Positions 1 through 10,251 of a stretch of 35,629 nucleotides of DNA are shown here, in pieces. Below the pieces are notes generated by a model. The model had not been told where the DNA came from, ran no database searches, and saw only the letters and a list, made by a program, of their open reading frames with translations. The translations under genes and the position numbers were made by a program. Numbering within the stretch: the stretch's first letter is position 1; every line of letters starts with the position of its first letter. The DNA lies in NCBI GenBank assembly GCA_946407895.1, contig CAMJQA010000034.1, positions 1-35,629 of the forward strand. The letters run 5' to 3'. This stretch comes from an uncultured Prevotellaceae bacterium (lineage in GTDB: Bacteria; Bacteroidota; Bacteroidia; Bacteroidales; Bacteroidaceae).

Positions 1-19
1 AAAGTCGGGGCTTTGAGAT

Positions 20-54
20 AAAAAAAGAGGATGTGCCTATTTTGACACACCCTC
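20..54 (-). terminator. Rho-independent terminator of the HExxH lipoprotein gene
   Basis: Read on the minus strand, GAGGGTGTG and CACATCCTC form a 9-bp stem with one G-U pair around a 10-nt loop, followed at once by seven T residues. It lies 25 bp past the stop codon of the gene ending at 80, the normal place for an intrinsic terminator. Confidence 0.75.
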
Positions 55-79
55 ACGTTCAACCGGGCTATGACTCCGG

Positions 80-2551
80 CTATGGTTCCAGTTCTATCCG
101 GATATCGAGGTAGTTGTCTGGCTTGTCAGCATAAGTGCCGCTGACGGTCTTGGCATTTTCGTCACTTACAATAGCCCCATTCTTTGCCGTGTAATCAGAA
201 TTGGAATTATATACGTATGAATCTACCTTGAGCCCGTCTTTCACACTTGCCTTGAAGGTGAAGTACGAGGTTGACTTCGTGTTATAGATGACCTGGCTGA
301 GCGGTACGGCCGAGGCCGCCAGCTGCCAGTCGCTCTTTTGCACAATATCAAGATCGGCGCTGCCGTACTTGCCGTCGCTCTCAGCCCTGACGTTCAGGTT
401 TACGAGTTTGCTCTGCTTATAGTTGGGCACGAAGTTCTCCACATCGAAGCTGATGATGTAATTGGTATCGACATTCCATCCTCCCGATTCCTCACTGGCC
501 TTCTGCGTTGCCTCTACGTGTAGTGTAGTGCCCGCAAGCTTGGCTTCTATCTTGGTATTTTCATCGGGGATAAGTGATGCCCAGGGGTAATAGCCGGTTT
601 CACGCCTTTCTGTCTTACCGTCCACCCTTACCTTTGTCTCGTTCGCCATAAGCGTGCCGCCCAGCGAGAAGGCCGAGATGTTCACCTTCGATGACTGGGC
701 CTTGCGCAGGAATGCACTCTCATGCGAAGGCAAGGCTCCCACGTCGTTAAAGGCACATTTCTGCCTTACGGTCAGCAGGAAGAAGGTGCTGTAGAAGCCC
801 CTCCTGCCACGCAGTTTTTCAATTTCTGTGCCTGGTATGACGATATCGGTGCCCTTCACCGCCACTTGCGGATGCTGTATGATGTTATTTCCACTTGTGT
901 ATAGCAGATAAGTCTTCAGCCCATCGCCCTCTTGCCTGATCACCAGTTCGTCATCGGTGAGCAGACTGTCCTTGAAGCAGTCGGTGTCCAACATAAACAT
1001 CAGTCCCTCACAGCCGAACGGGTACACGTTTCCGTCGAGGCTGATGTTGCTGTTCTTCTCGCTCAGCTTGTTTATCGTCAGCTTATACGATTCTATGCCC
1101 TGCTGCAAGCCGTCAAATCTGAAGTCTGGCATCACCCCGCCTTTCCATAGCGCCAGGTAGTAGTTGTTGATGTTTTCGGCTCCGTCGAAGAAATGCTCCT
1201 TGAAGGTGGCCGTGTACCACTCGTTGAGCACGTCGAGTATGGTATAGTCATCCGTGTAGATTTTTCCCCAAAAGGTATCATAGAGAGGCGTCACTACTTT
1301 GTCGTCATAGCCACGCGAGTAGTTCCTGCTTATCAGGTAATACAGTAGCGGTGCCAGCGCATAGCCCTGTTCGGCATAGTCTTCGTATACTTTATTGGCA
1401 TCGGCACTGGAGCGCGACAATCCGAGCCTGAAATGGTTCTTGAAGGTCTTGCTCAGTCCGGCGTCCCAAATCTGCCAGTTGCCGTTGAGGTATCCGCCAT
1501 TCATGAGCTTCTCTATCCACACGGCCCCTATTTCGTACATTGTGTTATGGTAGCCCACAGGGTAAATAAGGAAGGTGGGCAGATAGTAGCTCTGGAAGTT
1601 ATGCAGCGTTTCGTGTATGATGACCTGCTTTAGGAAACTTGTATTGTCCCCAAGCGCCATGTCGCCTTTCAGCTTTATGCAGTCATAGTCCCTGCTGAGC
1701 AGGCTGCGGTTGTAGGAGCCATAGTGCTCCTGCTTGTTCATATGATAATGCATGGTGACTCCGTCGGGCATCTTGAATCCCAGGTCGTGGATGGCCTTTA
1801 CACACTCCTTTATGCACATATTCACCTCTGGCAGCTTATCGGAGAGTTTCCTATAGTTCAGGGAATACTTGCCTGTCATGCCGTATGTAATGTCCAGCGT
1901 CCAGCTCACGTTGCCGTCCTTGCCTACCAGCTCGGAAACGGTTCGTGTGCCGGCCCTTGAATCGGCAGCCTCGACAGCGGGCAGCCGGCCCAGGCCGATG
2001 GTGATGCTGACGTGCTCGTCGCTGTCGCTCTGGTCGAAGGCGGACACGGTGGTGGTATATTCGCCGTTGTCGTATGACGTTTCCAATACATTCTCGTTCA
2101 AGTCCTCACGCCCAAGCGAGATGGAGTAGCCCGGCGATATGAGCACAATGGCCACATCGTCGGCCTCATCGCCCTTTATCCCTACGGTAAAGGGCTTCTG
2201 GCTCGACTTGGGCAGCGTTACCCGGTAGAAGGGCGATGCATCGTCTTCTCCACCGATGTCACCCTTCTTCAGTTCGGTGATGGCAACCCTCTCGTCCTTG
2301 GCGAACGTCTCCGGCGCGAAGGTGATGCTGATGTCGCCTTTCGTAAGCGTTGCCCCGGTGACGGGCACGTCCTGGTAGTCGGACGGATCTACTGGCACTT
2401 CGGGCGTGTCGCCGCCGCCTCCGGCAGGCTCAGGGTCATCCGATGAGCACGCTGTAAGCCCACCCATGAGCAGCAGCGCAACAGGCAGCAGTACAGCCGC
2501 CAGCCGCAGAGGGCTGCCAGTTGTAGTTGTAGCAGTTTGATGTGTCAGCAT
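80..2551 (-). CDS. Exported lipoprotein with an HExxH zinc-metallopeptidase motif
   Basis: Predicted surface or periplasmic lipoprotein of 823 residues. The start chosen is the ATG at 2551; an upstream in-frame ATG at 2614 would put 21 extra residues before the signal peptide. The signal peptide ends in the lipobox LTAC followed by SSDD, a pattern often linked to outer-surface export in Bacteroidetes. Residues 313-317 read HETLH, and about 29 residues later comes YEIGAVW, which could supply the glutamate third zinc ligand of a gluzincin-type peptidase. The remainder looks like beta-rich domains: an N-terminal region of about 200 residues and C-terminal Ig-like stretches. It sits 66 bp downstream of the GH36 gene on the same strand and may be co-transcribed with it. 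I do not recognise the exact family; peptidase activity is inferred from the motif only. Confidence 0.75.
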   Translation of the reverse strand: MLTHQTATTTTGSPLRLAAVLLPVALLLMGGLTACSSDDPEPAGGGGDTPEVPVDPSDYQDVPVTGATLTKGDISITFAPETFAKDERVAITELKKGDIGGEDDASPFYRVTLPKSSQKPFTVGIKGDEADDVAIVLISPGYSISLGREDLNENVLETSYDNGEYTTTVSAFDQSDSDEHVSITIGLGRLPAVEAADSRAGTRTVSELVGKDGNVSWTLDITYGMTGKYSLNYRKLSDKLPEVNMCIKECVKAIHDLGFKMPDGVTMHYHMNKQEHYGSYNRSLLSRDYDCIKLKGDMALGDNTSFLKQVIIHETLHNFQSYYLPTFLIYPVGYHNTMYEIGAVWIEKLMNGGYLNGNWQIWDAGLSKTFKNHFRLGLSRSSADANKVYEDYAEQGYALAPLLYYLISRNYSRGYDDKVVTPLYDTFWGKIYTDDYTILDVLNEWYTATFKEHFFDGAENINNYYLALWKGGVMPDFRFDGLQQGIESYKLTINKLSEKNSNISLDGNVYPFGCEGLMFMLDTDCFKDSLLTDDELVIRQEGDGLKTYLLYTSGNNIIQHPQVAVKGTDIVIPGTEIEKLRGRRGFYSTFFLLTVRQKCAFNDVGALPSHESAFLRKAQSSKVNISAFSLGGTLMANETKVRVDGKTERRETGYYPWASLIPDENTKIEAKLAGTTLHVEATQKASEESGGWNVDTNYIISFDVENFVPNYKQSKLVNLNVRAESDGKYGSADLDIVQKSDWQLAASAVPLSQVIYNTKSTSYFTFKASVKDGLKVDSYVYNSNSDYTAKNGAIVSDENAKTVSGTYADKPDNYLDIRIELEP

Positions 2552-2617
2552 TTTGATCGACTTTAAATTCAGTTTACTTATACTTTTAACGTGAAGCAGA
2601 GGGCTGAAGCTCACCGG

Positions 2618-4786
2618 TCACACCCGCTTCAGACGGATTACGCGGCTTGAGAACTGGCGGCTGAGGTAGGCATCGAGGCCCATCTCCATGAGGAACTTGC
2701 CCGTGAAGGTCTTGCCCTCGAAGTAGTGGGTGCGCTCGGTGCACTCGAACTCGTTGAGGCGGTAGGTGGCATCGGGGTCGAGTCCGGCCATGTGCCAGCG
2801 TGGTGTGTGCAGGTCGGCATAGTTCTCGAACTTGTAGCAGAAGAATACGGCCTCCGACTTATCCTCGCTGACGAACATCTCGCTGCAGAAGCCGTTGCCC
2901 TCGTAGGGCGAGATGAGGCGATACTGGTCGCCCAGCTGAACGATGGGCCTTATCTCCTTGTAGAAGGCTACTGCCTTCTTTGCATACTCGCGCTCCTTGT
3001 CGCTGAGGTCGCTTGGCTTCATCTCCATGCCCAGGCGGCCGGTCATGGCCACGTCGAAGCGGAACTTGAGGGGGATTACGCGGCCCGTCTGATGGTTGGG
3101 AGAAGCGCTTACGTGCTGTGCCATGGCCATGGTGGGGAAGAAGTGGCTGGTGCCCCACTGGATGAAGAGGCGCTGCTGGGCATCGGTGTTGTCGGAGCAC
3201 CAGAACTCGTCGAAGTACGGCATGAAGCCCCAGTTGACGCGTCCGCCACCGCTGGCGCACAGCTGTATGACGAGGTCCGGATGGGCCTGGCGTATGCGCT
3301 CCAGGGCCTTGCGCAGCCCCAGGTGGTACTCCACGATGAGGTGGCTCTGCCTGTCGGCGCTCAGGTATGAGCTGCCGAAGTTGTTCATCGACATGTTGCA
3401 GTCCCACTTGATATAGTGCAGGCGGGGGTTCTCCTTCACCAGGTTGTCCACGATGCCCACTACGAAATCCTGCACCTTGGGGTTCGACATGTCGAGCACC
3501 AGCTGGGTGCCGCCGCGCCCCATAGCCAGCTCGCGCGTGGGATGGGCCACTACCCAGTCGGGGTGTGCCTCGTAGAGCTCGCTCTTTGAGTTAGTCATCT
3601 CGGGCTCAATCCAGATGCCGAACTTCAGGCCGCGGTCCTCGGCCGCCTTCAACAGGGCGGGTACGCCGTTGGGCAGCTTCTCGGTGTCGGTAACCCAGTC
3701 GCCCAGGGCCTGCGAGTCGTTCGTACGGCGGTACTTGCGGCCAAACCAGCCGTCGTCCACGACGAAGAGCTCGCCGCCCAGGTCCCTGATGCCGTCCATC
3801 ATCTGCTCGCACACCTCCTGGTTGACGTTCATGTACACACCCTCCCACGAGTTGAGCAGGATTTCCCTGAGGGCATGGCCGTTGTGCAGCTTCACGTTGC
3901 GCCCCCACCGGTGGAAGGCCCGGCTTACGCCGCCCTTTCCCTCCTCGCTGTAGGTGAGTGCCAGCTCGGGCGTCTGGAAGCTCTCGCCGGGCTTCAGGGT
4001 GTAGGCTGTGTGCAGGTCGTCGATGCCGGCCACCAGGGTGTGGCGGTATTTGCCGCGGGTCTCCAGGCGCAGCTTGTAGTTGCCCGTCCAGCAGAGGGCG
4101 GCCCCTATGACGCGGCCGCTGTTCTCGCGGGGCTTGCCGTCGAGCGAAATCATCACCTCGGCCCGTTCTCCCATGCCGCCGCGCACGCCGTCGTGGCATA
4201 CGATGGTCTTCAGCCCGGCCGTCAGGGGCTCCTCGGTCATCTGCCCCTCGGCAGCCCACGTGCCGTGGAAGTGGGTAATCCATGCACCCTCCTGGCGCAG
4301 GGTCATCACGCCGCTGGCATACTGCTCCAGCCTGACGGGCTTCTTCTCGCCGTTGCGGATTACGGTCCACGTCTCGATGACGTCGCTCTTGTCGTTGGCC
4401 TTGTAGTACAGATCGACGTAGAAGTCATACTTCTTGTCCTTCATCGATATGATGGTCAGGTCGCCCTCCGTGCGGCTTCCTGTTATGGCCAGCTCGGTGG
4501 TCATGTTGCCGTCGGCGTGGGTTACGCTCAGGGCGGTCTCGTCGTAGCTGTTGCGTCCGAAGGCAGGATAGGCGTCGTAGTTGATGCTCATGGCGTCGTA
4601 GATCTCCTGGGCCTGCGACGGCTTCACGCGCGAACCGTAGTAATGAATGCGCGGCGTTGAGCCCTCGTTGACCGAGAGCATCAGTGAGGTCCTGGGCGTG
4701 TTCACGAATACGTCCTTGGCCTGGGCCTGGAACGTACATAGCATGGCTCCGGCCGAAATGGCGAGCGAGAGGAATAGCTGCTTCAT
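2618..4786 (-). CDS. GH36 alpha-galactosidase, exported
   Basis: Glycoside hydrolase family 36 (melibiase) enzyme of 722 residues, removing terminal alpha-galactosyl groups from oligosaccharides or glycans. An N-terminal beta-sandwich region is followed by the TIM barrel with the family signatures FGIWIEPEM, YIKWDCN and WCSDNTDA. D462 in KWDCN is the expected nucleophile and D532 in SDNTDA the expected acid/base. The N terminus (MKQLFLSLAISAGAML, ending QAQA) is a signal peptidase I type signal peptide, so the enzyme is probably periplasmic. Length is normal for the family. It precedes the HExxH lipoprotein gene on the same strand. With the GH95 enzyme nearby it suggests use of galactosylated and fucosylated glycans. 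No SusC/SusD pair is present in the window. Confidence 0.93.
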   Translation of the reverse strand: MKQLFLSLAISAGAMLCTFQAQAKDVFVNTPRTSLMLSVNEGSTPRIHYYGSRVKPSQAQEIYDAMSINYDAYPAFGRNSYDETALSVTHADGNMTTELAITGSRTEGDLTIISMKDKKYDFYVDLYYKANDKSDVIETWTVIRNGEKKPVRLEQYASGVMTLRQEGAWITHFHGTWAAEGQMTEEPLTAGLKTIVCHDGVRGGMGERAEVMISLDGKPRENSGRVIGAALCWTGNYKLRLETRGKYRHTLVAGIDDLHTAYTLKPGESFQTPELALTYSEEGKGGVSRAFHRWGRNVKLHNGHALREILLNSWEGVYMNVNQEVCEQMMDGIRDLGGELFVVDDGWFGRKYRRTNDSQALGDWVTDTEKLPNGVPALLKAAEDRGLKFGIWIEPEMTNSKSELYEAHPDWVVAHPTRELAMGRGGTQLVLDMSNPKVQDFVVGIVDNLVKENPRLHYIKWDCNMSMNNFGSSYLSADRQSHLIVEYHLGLRKALERIRQAHPDLVIQLCASGGGRVNWGFMPYFDEFWCSDNTDAQQRLFIQWGTSHFFPTMAMAQHVSASPNHQTGRVIPLKFRFDVAMTGRLGMEMKPSDLSDKEREYAKKAVAFYKEIRPIVQLGDQYRLISPYEGNGFCSEMFVSEDKSEAVFFCYKFENYADLHTPRWHMAGLDPDATYRLNEFECTERTHYFEGKTFTGKFLMEMGLDAYLSRQFSSRVIRLKRV

Positions 4787-5015
4787 AGTCTAATTTGCGG
4801 GTTAGAATTGTTTTGTTAGTTATTTATGTTTAAGTTGCGGCGTAAACAGCTGACTCTCATCAGCTTGCAGGCAGCCGTGCCGCCAGGCAGCGGCACCACG
4901 CCCAAGTACTACGTCGTTGCAAAGTTCGGAAAAATTATTGAGTCATGCAAGAAAAATGCAGGAAATCATGCAAAAGAGTGCGCAAATAGGCCGGAAGCCT
5001 CCCCATAGCCCTTCC

Positions 5016-5144
5016 ACAGCAGCGGCACGGCGCTGGCACTCCGACGGCAAAGGCCCCGTGGAGCATCGGCCCAAGCCTCGGAAAACAACGGCGTTGTTTT
5101 GGCAAAACACCGGCATTGTTTTTGGAAAACAACGGCGTTGTTTC
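5016..5144. repeat. Array of six 22-bp-period repeats, three of them palindromic
   Basis: The intergenic region 4787-5243 holds repeats centred at 5025, 5047, 5069, 5091, 5113 and 5135, exactly 22 bp apart. All share the core CNNCGGC. The last three are dyads; the units centred at 5091 and 5135 read AAACAACGGCGTTGTTT and the middle one, AAAACACCGGCATTGTTTT, has two changes. The first three keep only the core and look decayed. A second array of the same period and polarity lies at 21559-21639. The rest of this 457-bp intergenic region shows no gene; a weak -7-like GAACTTTG occurs on the minus strand near 4920. Confidence 0.85.
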
Positions 5145-5243
5145 TGAGCGATTCCTTAGTCATTCTGACTTCGATTCATAGCAGATTATGCTACTAAAAT
5201 GCCAAGGATGACTTTACTAATACCTTTTATGGTTTCAATACCC

Positions 5244-5501
5244 TTAATCCTTGAGGATTAAATGCCTTAAAGAAATGGGCAGATAAATCGCCAATACCAT
5301 CAAATAAGGCATGTAATCTGGCAGATAAAAGATCAGAGCAAACAAGCAAACACTATGTGCTATAAGAAAAACATATTCATTCTTTATTCTTGCCTTACGC
5401 TCCAATCCTTTTTTCCTCAGCCCTTTATCATAATACTTAACGGCAAGGAACACAATCCAGCCATACAGAATGCACAGGGCTGTACAAAAGACATAGAACA
5501 T
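5244..5501 (-). CDS. Small membrane protein, function unknown
   Basis: An 85-residue protein with three likely membrane segments (about residues 1-22, 44-63 and 66-82) separated by a basic loop containing KGLRKKGLERKARIK. The ATG at 5501 is preferred; an in-frame TTG at 5510 would add three residues. It starts 21 bp after the GH95 stop codon and so may be the last gene of the rny-GH95 transcript. The stop codon lies inside a small dyad (TTAATCC, TTGA, GGATTAA at 5244-5261). I do not recognise a family. The hydrophobic pattern and charge distribution support a real protein, but it could also be a spurious frame. Confidence 0.6.
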   Translation of the reverse strand: MFYVFCTALCILYGWIVFLAVKYYDKGLRKKGLERKARIKNEYVFLIAHSVCLFALIFYLPDYMPYLMVLAIYLPISLRHLILKD

Positions 5502-5522
5502 ATTCAGCAAACCATCGTACGG

Positions 5523-7958
5523 CTACATTTCCGGCTTCAGGCCCGTGTCATCGGCCCCGATGCGCAGCGTCTGCCCGGGCTTGGTGTCCAGCTGGAGCTG
5601 TTGCTCGCCGTAGCGCAGGTTGCACTTGCCGCCGAGGGGCGACGTGATGGTGGCCTGCTGCAGCTTGCCGCCGGCCCAGCTGATGTCCACGCCGAAGCCT
5701 CCCTGGGCCTTGAGGCCGCTCACGCTACCCTGTGCCCAGCACGCGGGCAGGGCGGGCAGCAGGTCGATATACCCGGCATGGCTCTGCAGGAGCATCTCTG
5801 CTATTCCGGCCGTTACGCCGAAGTTGCCGTCGATCTGGAAGGGCGGATGGGCGTCGAACAGGTTGTTATATACGCCCGCTCCGCTGCCGCTGTAGCTTGT
5901 ATTCCGGTTGGAGGCCGGAGCTAGGGCATTGTGAACCAGCGTATGTGCATTCTCGGCATTCTTGGCCCGCGCCCACAGGTTCACCTTCCACCCCATGGAC
6001 CATCCCGTAGCGGCCATGCCGCGCCAGGTAAGTGAGCGCAGGGCGGCCTGGTAGATGCTGTCGCAGTCGGTGGGATTGATCTGGGTGCCGGGGTAGAGAC
6101 CTATGAGGTGCGAGAGATGGCGATGATGGGGCCATTCGCCCGTGTCCTGCTGGCTCACGTCCTTCCACTCGCGCAGCAGCGTCTCACCATTGGCCCGCGG
6201 AACGACCTCGGTGTGCAGCCCGTTGTCCATCTCGTCCAGGTAGCTGCGCAGGGTGGTCTGCAGGGATGCGTTCCGCTCGTCGATGGCCTGGCAGGCAGCC
6301 AGGGTGTTCTCAAAGAGCGTATATACGAGTTGCTGGGCATGGGCCGTAGTGGCTCCCACGGGGCCGTGCTCGGGACTGAACTCGTAGGGGCATATCCACT
6401 GTCCGTCCTTGTCGCGCACCAGGCGGTTCTTCCAGAAGTCAACGGCCGAGAGCATTACGGGCAGGGCCTTCCGGGTGAGGAAGTCCTTGTCGAGCGTATA
6501 GAGGTAGTGCTGCCAAAGGTGCATGCAGTACCAGGCGTTTGCCACGGCATAGTTCTGGCCCGTCCATTGCGAGCAGCGGCCGAATATGTTGTTCTCCGTG
6601 GTGAGGAACCATCCGCCGCGCTGCTGCAGGGGCCCTTCGTTGCGGCCCGTGGTGGTGAGGTAGTTATAGACGTTCTTCTGCCACTGGGTGTCCTTGCCGT
6701 CGGCCCTCGAGCGGCCTACGGCTTCGTTATACACATAGTCCAGGAAGGTCATGTGCAGCTCGCTCAGGTTGGTCACCTCGGCGGGCCAGTAGTTCATCTG
6801 CACATTGATGTTGGAGTGTATGTCGCAGTTCCAGGATGGACGTTCGAAGGCGTTCCAGATGCCCTGCAGGTTGCTGGGCAGGCCTATGCCGCGCGCACTG
6901 CCTATCATCAGATAGCGCCCGTAGGCAAAGTAGAGCTCCTCGAGGAAGAGGGGGTCGAAGCCCTTTGCCCTGAGCGAATCGGTCTGTTCCTGCGGGGCTG
7001 GCGAGCCGTCCGTCTTCAGACCGTTATAGGCCAGTATCAGTTCGTTGGTGGGCAGCACATTGGCCCCCTCACCGGAGAGGCTCAGCTGGCAACGCTCGAA
7101 GAGGCTGCGATAGTCCTGCACGTGCTCCTCCTTCAGCTCCTTGTAGGAACGGGCCAGCGCACGGTGCACCTGGTTCTCCACGCTGTCGGGCAGCAGGGCG
7201 GGGTCGTAGATGTAGCTGTTGTCGCGCTCCGAGAAGTTCGTATTGCCGCGCATCACGATGACGAGCTCGTCGGCCTTGCGAATGCAGAGCGACGAATCGC
7301 TCACGTCGGCCAGGAAATGGCTTCCCACGGGCTTTATGCCCAGGCGGTAGTAGTAGTTGAGCAGGTCGAGCTTTCCGCTGAAGGATATGCCGTCCTGGCC
7401 ATACTTCACGCCCGAGGCGTTCTTCGAGAAGGCCTTGGCATTGGCATCCAGCAGGGTGAGCTCTACGTTGATGGCCTCCTTCTTGGATGCACGCAGGCGC
7501 ATGACCATCACCTGGGCCGGATACGACACGAAGTACTCGCGCTCGTAGTCCACGCCGTTCACGGTATAGAGCACGCGCCCCAGGGCATTGTGTATGTCCA
7601 GCTCGCGGCGGTAGGCCTCCACCTGAGGCTCGCCCTCGCCATAGGCGTACTTGATGTATAGGTTGCCGAAGTTGCGATACATGCCGTATCCGGTGCCGGC
7701 CCCGATGGGGTCGCCGCTGGTGCCGGTCCAGAGGGTTTTGTCGTTGAACTGTATCTCCTCCTTCTCAACACCACCGAAGAAGGAGGCGCCAAACTGGCCG
7801 TTGCCCAGGGGCAGGGCCTCGTTCATCCAGTCGTTGGCAGGCGAGGTGTACCACAGCGAGAGTTTCTCCCCGGGCGCTCCATCGGCCTTGGGCACCGGGG
7901 AGCCGGAGCAGGCACCAAGCAATAGCGATGCCAGGAATAGGGACTTCAGTTTCATCAT
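5523..7958 (-). CDS. GH95 alpha-L-fucosidase-type lipoprotein
   Basis: Glycoside hydrolase family 95 enzyme of 811 residues, a family of inverting 1,2-alpha-L-fucosidases that also includes alpha-L-galactosidases. The start at 7958 ([20 protein letters not shown]) gives a clean lipoprotein signal peptide with lipobox LGAC; the frame is open further up to 8018 but that would overlap rny. Family marks: the N-terminal [15 protein letters not shown] motif, [10 protein letters not shown] carrying the paired asparagines that activate water in characterised members, SPEHG with the expected general acid E530, [13 protein letters not shown], and QIDGNFG with D710. It follows rny by 49 bp on the same strand. 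Likely targets are fucosylated host mucin or plant glycans; the sequence alone does not decide between fucose and L-galactose. Confidence 0.92.
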   Translation of the reverse strand: MMKLKSLFLASLLLGACSGSPVPKADGAPGEKLSLWYTSPANDWMNEALPLGNGQFGASFFGGVEKEEIQFNDKTLWTGTSGDPIGAGTGYGMYRNFGNLYIKYAYGEGEPQVEAYRRELDIHNALGRVLYTVNGVDYEREYFVSYPAQVMVMRLRASKKEAINVELTLLDANAKAFSKNASGVKYGQDGISFSGKLDLLNYYYRLGIKPVGSHFLADVSDSSLCIRKADELVIVMRGNTNFSERDNSYIYDPALLPDSVENQVHRALARSYKELKEEHVQDYRSLFERCQLSLSGEGANVLPTNELILAYNGLKTDGSPAPQEQTDSLRAKGFDPLFLEELYFAYGRYLMIGSARGIGLPSNLQGIWNAFERPSWNCDIHSNINVQMNYWPAEVTNLSELHMTFLDYVYNEAVGRSRADGKDTQWQKNVYNYLTTTGRNEGPLQQRGGWFLTTENNIFGRCSQWTGQNYAVANAWYCMHLWQHYLYTLDKDFLTRKALPVMLSAVDFWKNRLVRDKDGQWICPYEFSPEHGPVGATTAHAQQLVYTLFENTLAACQAIDERNASLQTTLRSYLDEMDNGLHTEVVPRANGETLLREWKDVSQQDTGEWPHHRHLSHLIGLYPGTQINPTDCDSIYQAALRSLTWRGMAATGWSMGWKVNLWARAKNAENAHTLVHNALAPASNRNTSYSGSGAGVYNNLFDAHPPFQIDGNFGVTAGIAEMLLQSHAGYIDLLPALPACWAQGSVSGLKAQGGFGVDISWAGGKLQQATITSPLGGKCNLRYGEQQLQLDTKPGQTLRIGADDTGLKPEM

Positions 7959-8007
7959 ATATATATTTATAATAATGTTTAGGCCACGAAGGGCAGAATG
8001 CCTGGGT

Positions 8008-9570
8008 TTACTTGGCATAGGCCACGGAACGCGTCTCGCGGATGACGGTAATCTTCACCTGTCCGGGATACGTCATCTCGTTCTGTATCTTGGCCGCAAT
8101 CTCGCCGCTGAGGCGCTCGGTGGAGGCATCGTCTATCTTGTCGGCACCGACGATGACGCGCAGTTCGCGACCGGCCTGTATGGCATAGGTCTTCACCACG
8201 CCGGGGTAGCTCATGGCTATATCCTCCAGGTCCTTGAGGCGCTTGATGTAGGCCTCCACAATCTCGCGGCGGGCACCCGGGCGGGCACCGCTGATGGCAT
8301 CGCACACCTGAACGATGGGAGCCAGCAGGGTGGTCATCTCCATCTCGTCGTGGTGGGCACCGATGGCGTTGCAGATGTCGGGCTTCTCCTTATACTTCTC
8401 GGCCAGCTTGGCGCCGTAGATGGCGTGTGGCAGTTCGGGCTCCTCGTCGGGCACCTTGCCTATGTCGTGCAACAGTCCGGCACGCTTGGCCTTCTTGGGG
8501 TTCAGACCCAGCTCGCTGGCCATGACGGCACAGAGGTTGGCTGTCTCGCGTGCGTGCTGCAACAGGTTCTGGCCGTAGCTGCTGCGGTACTTCATCTTAC
8601 CGATGATGCGCACCAGTTCGGGGTGCAGTCCGTGCACGCCCAGGTCGATTGTGGTGCGCTTTCCGGTCTCCACGATTTCCTCGTCCACCTGCTTCTTCAC
8701 CTTGGCCACAACCTCCTCGATGCGTGCGGGATGTATGCGTCCGTCGGACACCAGCTGGTGCAGGGCCAGGCGGCAAACCTCGCGGCGCACGGGGTCGAAG
8801 GCGCTGATGACGATGGCCTCGGGCGTGTCGTCCACCACAATCTCCACTCCGGTGGCTGCCTCCAGGGCCCGTATGTTGCGGCCCTCGCGACCGATGATGC
8901 GGCCCTTCACCTCGTCGTTCTCTATGTGGAAGACGGTGACGCTGTTCTCCACAGCCGTTTCGGTAGCTACGCGCTGAATGGTCTGTATGATGATGCGCTT
9001 GGCCTCCTTGTTGGCCGTCATCTTGGCATCGTCCATTATTTCGTTTATGTAGGCTGCGGCACTCGTCTTGGCCTCATCCTTCAGGGTTTCCACCAGCCGC
9101 TCGCGGGCCTGGTCGGCCGAGAGTCCGGATATCTCCTCCAGCTTGGTGCGCTCCTGCTCGAGCAGGCTGTTCTGGCGCTGCTGCAGTTCCTCCTCCTTCT
9201 TCTGCAGGATGGCCTGGGCCGTCTCCATGCGCTGGCGCTGTGCGTCCATCTCCTGGCGCTTGCGCGAGAGCTCGTCCTGCTTCTGGTTCAACGACAGCTC
9301 GCGCTGCTTGTTACGGTTCTCGGCCTGCTGAATCTGCTGGTTGCGCTGCTGCACCTCCTTCTCCAGCTCGGCTTTCTTGCTGAGGAACTTGTCCTTAACC
9401 TCCAGCATTTTCTTCTGCTTGATTACCTCGGCCTCCATCTCGGCAGCCTTCAGGGCCTCCTCGGCCATTGACTTACGAGTGGAAGGCACGGCAATGAAAT
9501 ACCATACTGCCACCAACAGGAGAAATACTATCACGCCGACTGCTACGGCTATTATTATGCTTAAACTCAT
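8008..9570 (-). CDS. rny: Ribonuclease Y
   Basis: Membrane-anchored endoribonuclease that starts mRNA decay, 520 residues, normal family length. It has an N-terminal transmembrane helix (residues about 4-27), a long coiled coil rich in Q, K, E and R (about 30-190), a KH RNA-binding domain with [10 protein letters not shown] near residue 223, and an HD phosphohydrolase domain with LLHDIGKV near residue 367 and AHHDE further on. The C terminus ends SVAYAK, as in many Bacteroidetes copies. It lies 34 bp downstream of zapA in the same direction, a common arrangement in Bacteroidales. Confidence 0.97.
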   Translation of the reverse strand: MSLSIIIAVAVGVIVFLLLVAVWYFIAVPSTRKSMAEEALKAAEMEAEVIKQKKMLEVKDKFLSKKAELEKEVQQRNQQIQQAENRNKQRELSLNQKQDELSRKRQEMDAQRQRMETAQAILQKKEEELQQRQNSLLEQERTKLEEISGLSADQARERLVETLKDEAKTSAAAYINEIMDDAKMTANKEAKRIIIQTIQRVATETAVENSVTVFHIENDEVKGRIIGREGRNIRALEAATGVEIVVDDTPEAIVISAFDPVRREVCRLALHQLVSDGRIHPARIEEVVAKVKKQVDEEIVETGKRTTIDLGVHGLHPELVRIIGKMKYRSSYGQNLLQHARETANLCAVMASELGLNPKKAKRAGLLHDIGKVPDEEPELPHAIYGAKLAEKYKEKPDICNAIGAHHDEMEMTTLLAPIVQVCDAISGARPGARREIVEAYIKRLKDLEDIAMSYPGVVKTYAIQAGRELRVIVGADKIDDASTERLSGEIAAKIQNEMTYPGQVKITVIRETRSVAYAK

Positions 9571-9604
9571 TTTGTGTATAAATAAAAATTAATTAATTGG
9601 GGTC

Positions 9605-9907
9605 TCAACTCTCTGTTTTCAGTGCGGACTCCAACTCGGCAAGCAGGGGCCCCAGGCGGTCAGTGACGGGCTTGAGGTCGAACTGTATCTCCCTCTGCTT
9701 CATCTGCACGGCAATGTCGAGCATGGTCATCACCAGGTACATCTCCGTCGACTGGTTCTTGAAGTTGCTTGTATAATAGTTGTACCTCTCCTTGATGAGC
9801 ACCTCGGCCTGCCTGTAGGCGTACTCATCCTCACGGCGGATGACGATGGGCAGGGTCCAGATGCCGAAGCGGAGGGTTATTGATAATGTATCGTTCTGTT
9901 GTTCCAT
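9605..9907 (-). CDS. zapA: Cell division protein ZapA
   Basis: A 100-residue homologue of ZapA, which cross-links FtsZ filaments at the division ring. The N-terminal part (ITLRFGIWTLPIVIRREDEYAYRQAE) has the ZapA fold and the helical C-terminal half (YLVMTMLDIAVQMKQRE) matches its coiled-coil dimerisation segment. It is 19 bp downstream of a coiled-coil protein gene and upstream of rny, an order I know from other Bacteroidales genomes. Confidence 0.92.
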   Translation of the reverse strand: MEQQNDTLSITLRFGIWTLPIVIRREDEYAYRQAEVLIKERYNYYTSNFKNQSTEMYLVMTMLDIAVQMKQREIQFDLKPVTDRLGPLLAELESALKTES

Positions 9908-9926
9908 GACTGACTGTTCTTATGCA

Positions 9927-10223
9927 TTACGTTACTTTCAACATGGCGATACACTTGTCAATGTCTCGCACCATACGGTTGATACGGCCTCGCATCTCCT
10001 TCATGTCGTTGTCGGCCATATCTATATATTTTGCCATCTTCAGATGGGCGTACTGCTGCTCCAGCTCCTCGTTCCTGACCTGCAGTTCCAGTATCTCATC
10101 CTCGCGTTGCTGCAGCCTCTGCTGCAACTGCTCCAACTGCTGCTGCATCTTCTTGTGGCGCAGCAGTAACTGGCGTGTACGGGTCTCCAGTCTGAGGACT
10201 AATTCGTTTACTTGTGCGTTCAT
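9927..10223 (-). CDS. Coiled-coil protein upstream of zapA (ZapB-like)
   Basis: A 98-residue protein whose first 70 residues form an almost uninterrupted glutamine- and leucine-rich coiled coil (QQQLEQLQQRLQQREDEI). The C-terminal part carries MREMRGRINRMVRDIDKCI-like helices. Position directly before zapA, size and structure suggest a divisome accessory protein comparable to ZapB, but identity with ZapB is an inference from context. First gene of the rny operon, just behind a good promoter at 10252-10283. Confidence 0.82.
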   Translation of the reverse strand: MNAQVNELVLRLETRTRQLLLRHKKMQQQLEQLQQRLQQREDEILELQVRNEELEQQYAHLKMAKYIDMADNDMKEMRGRINRMVRDIDKCIAMLKVT

Positions 10224-10251
10224 TTACGTAGGAATTGAAGTAATTCGCCGA

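Noticed and set aside
5016..5144. CRISPR array
   Set aside because: The period is 22 bp with no spacer of normal length, units are partly palindromic and degenerate, and no cas gene is near.
6108..9471. Two long plus-strand frames of 517 and 606 codons opposite GH95 and rny
   Set aside because: They are antisense to genes with clear family motifs, have compositions rich in V, H, L, G and A typical of reverse-complement shadows of G+C-rich genes, and match no domain.
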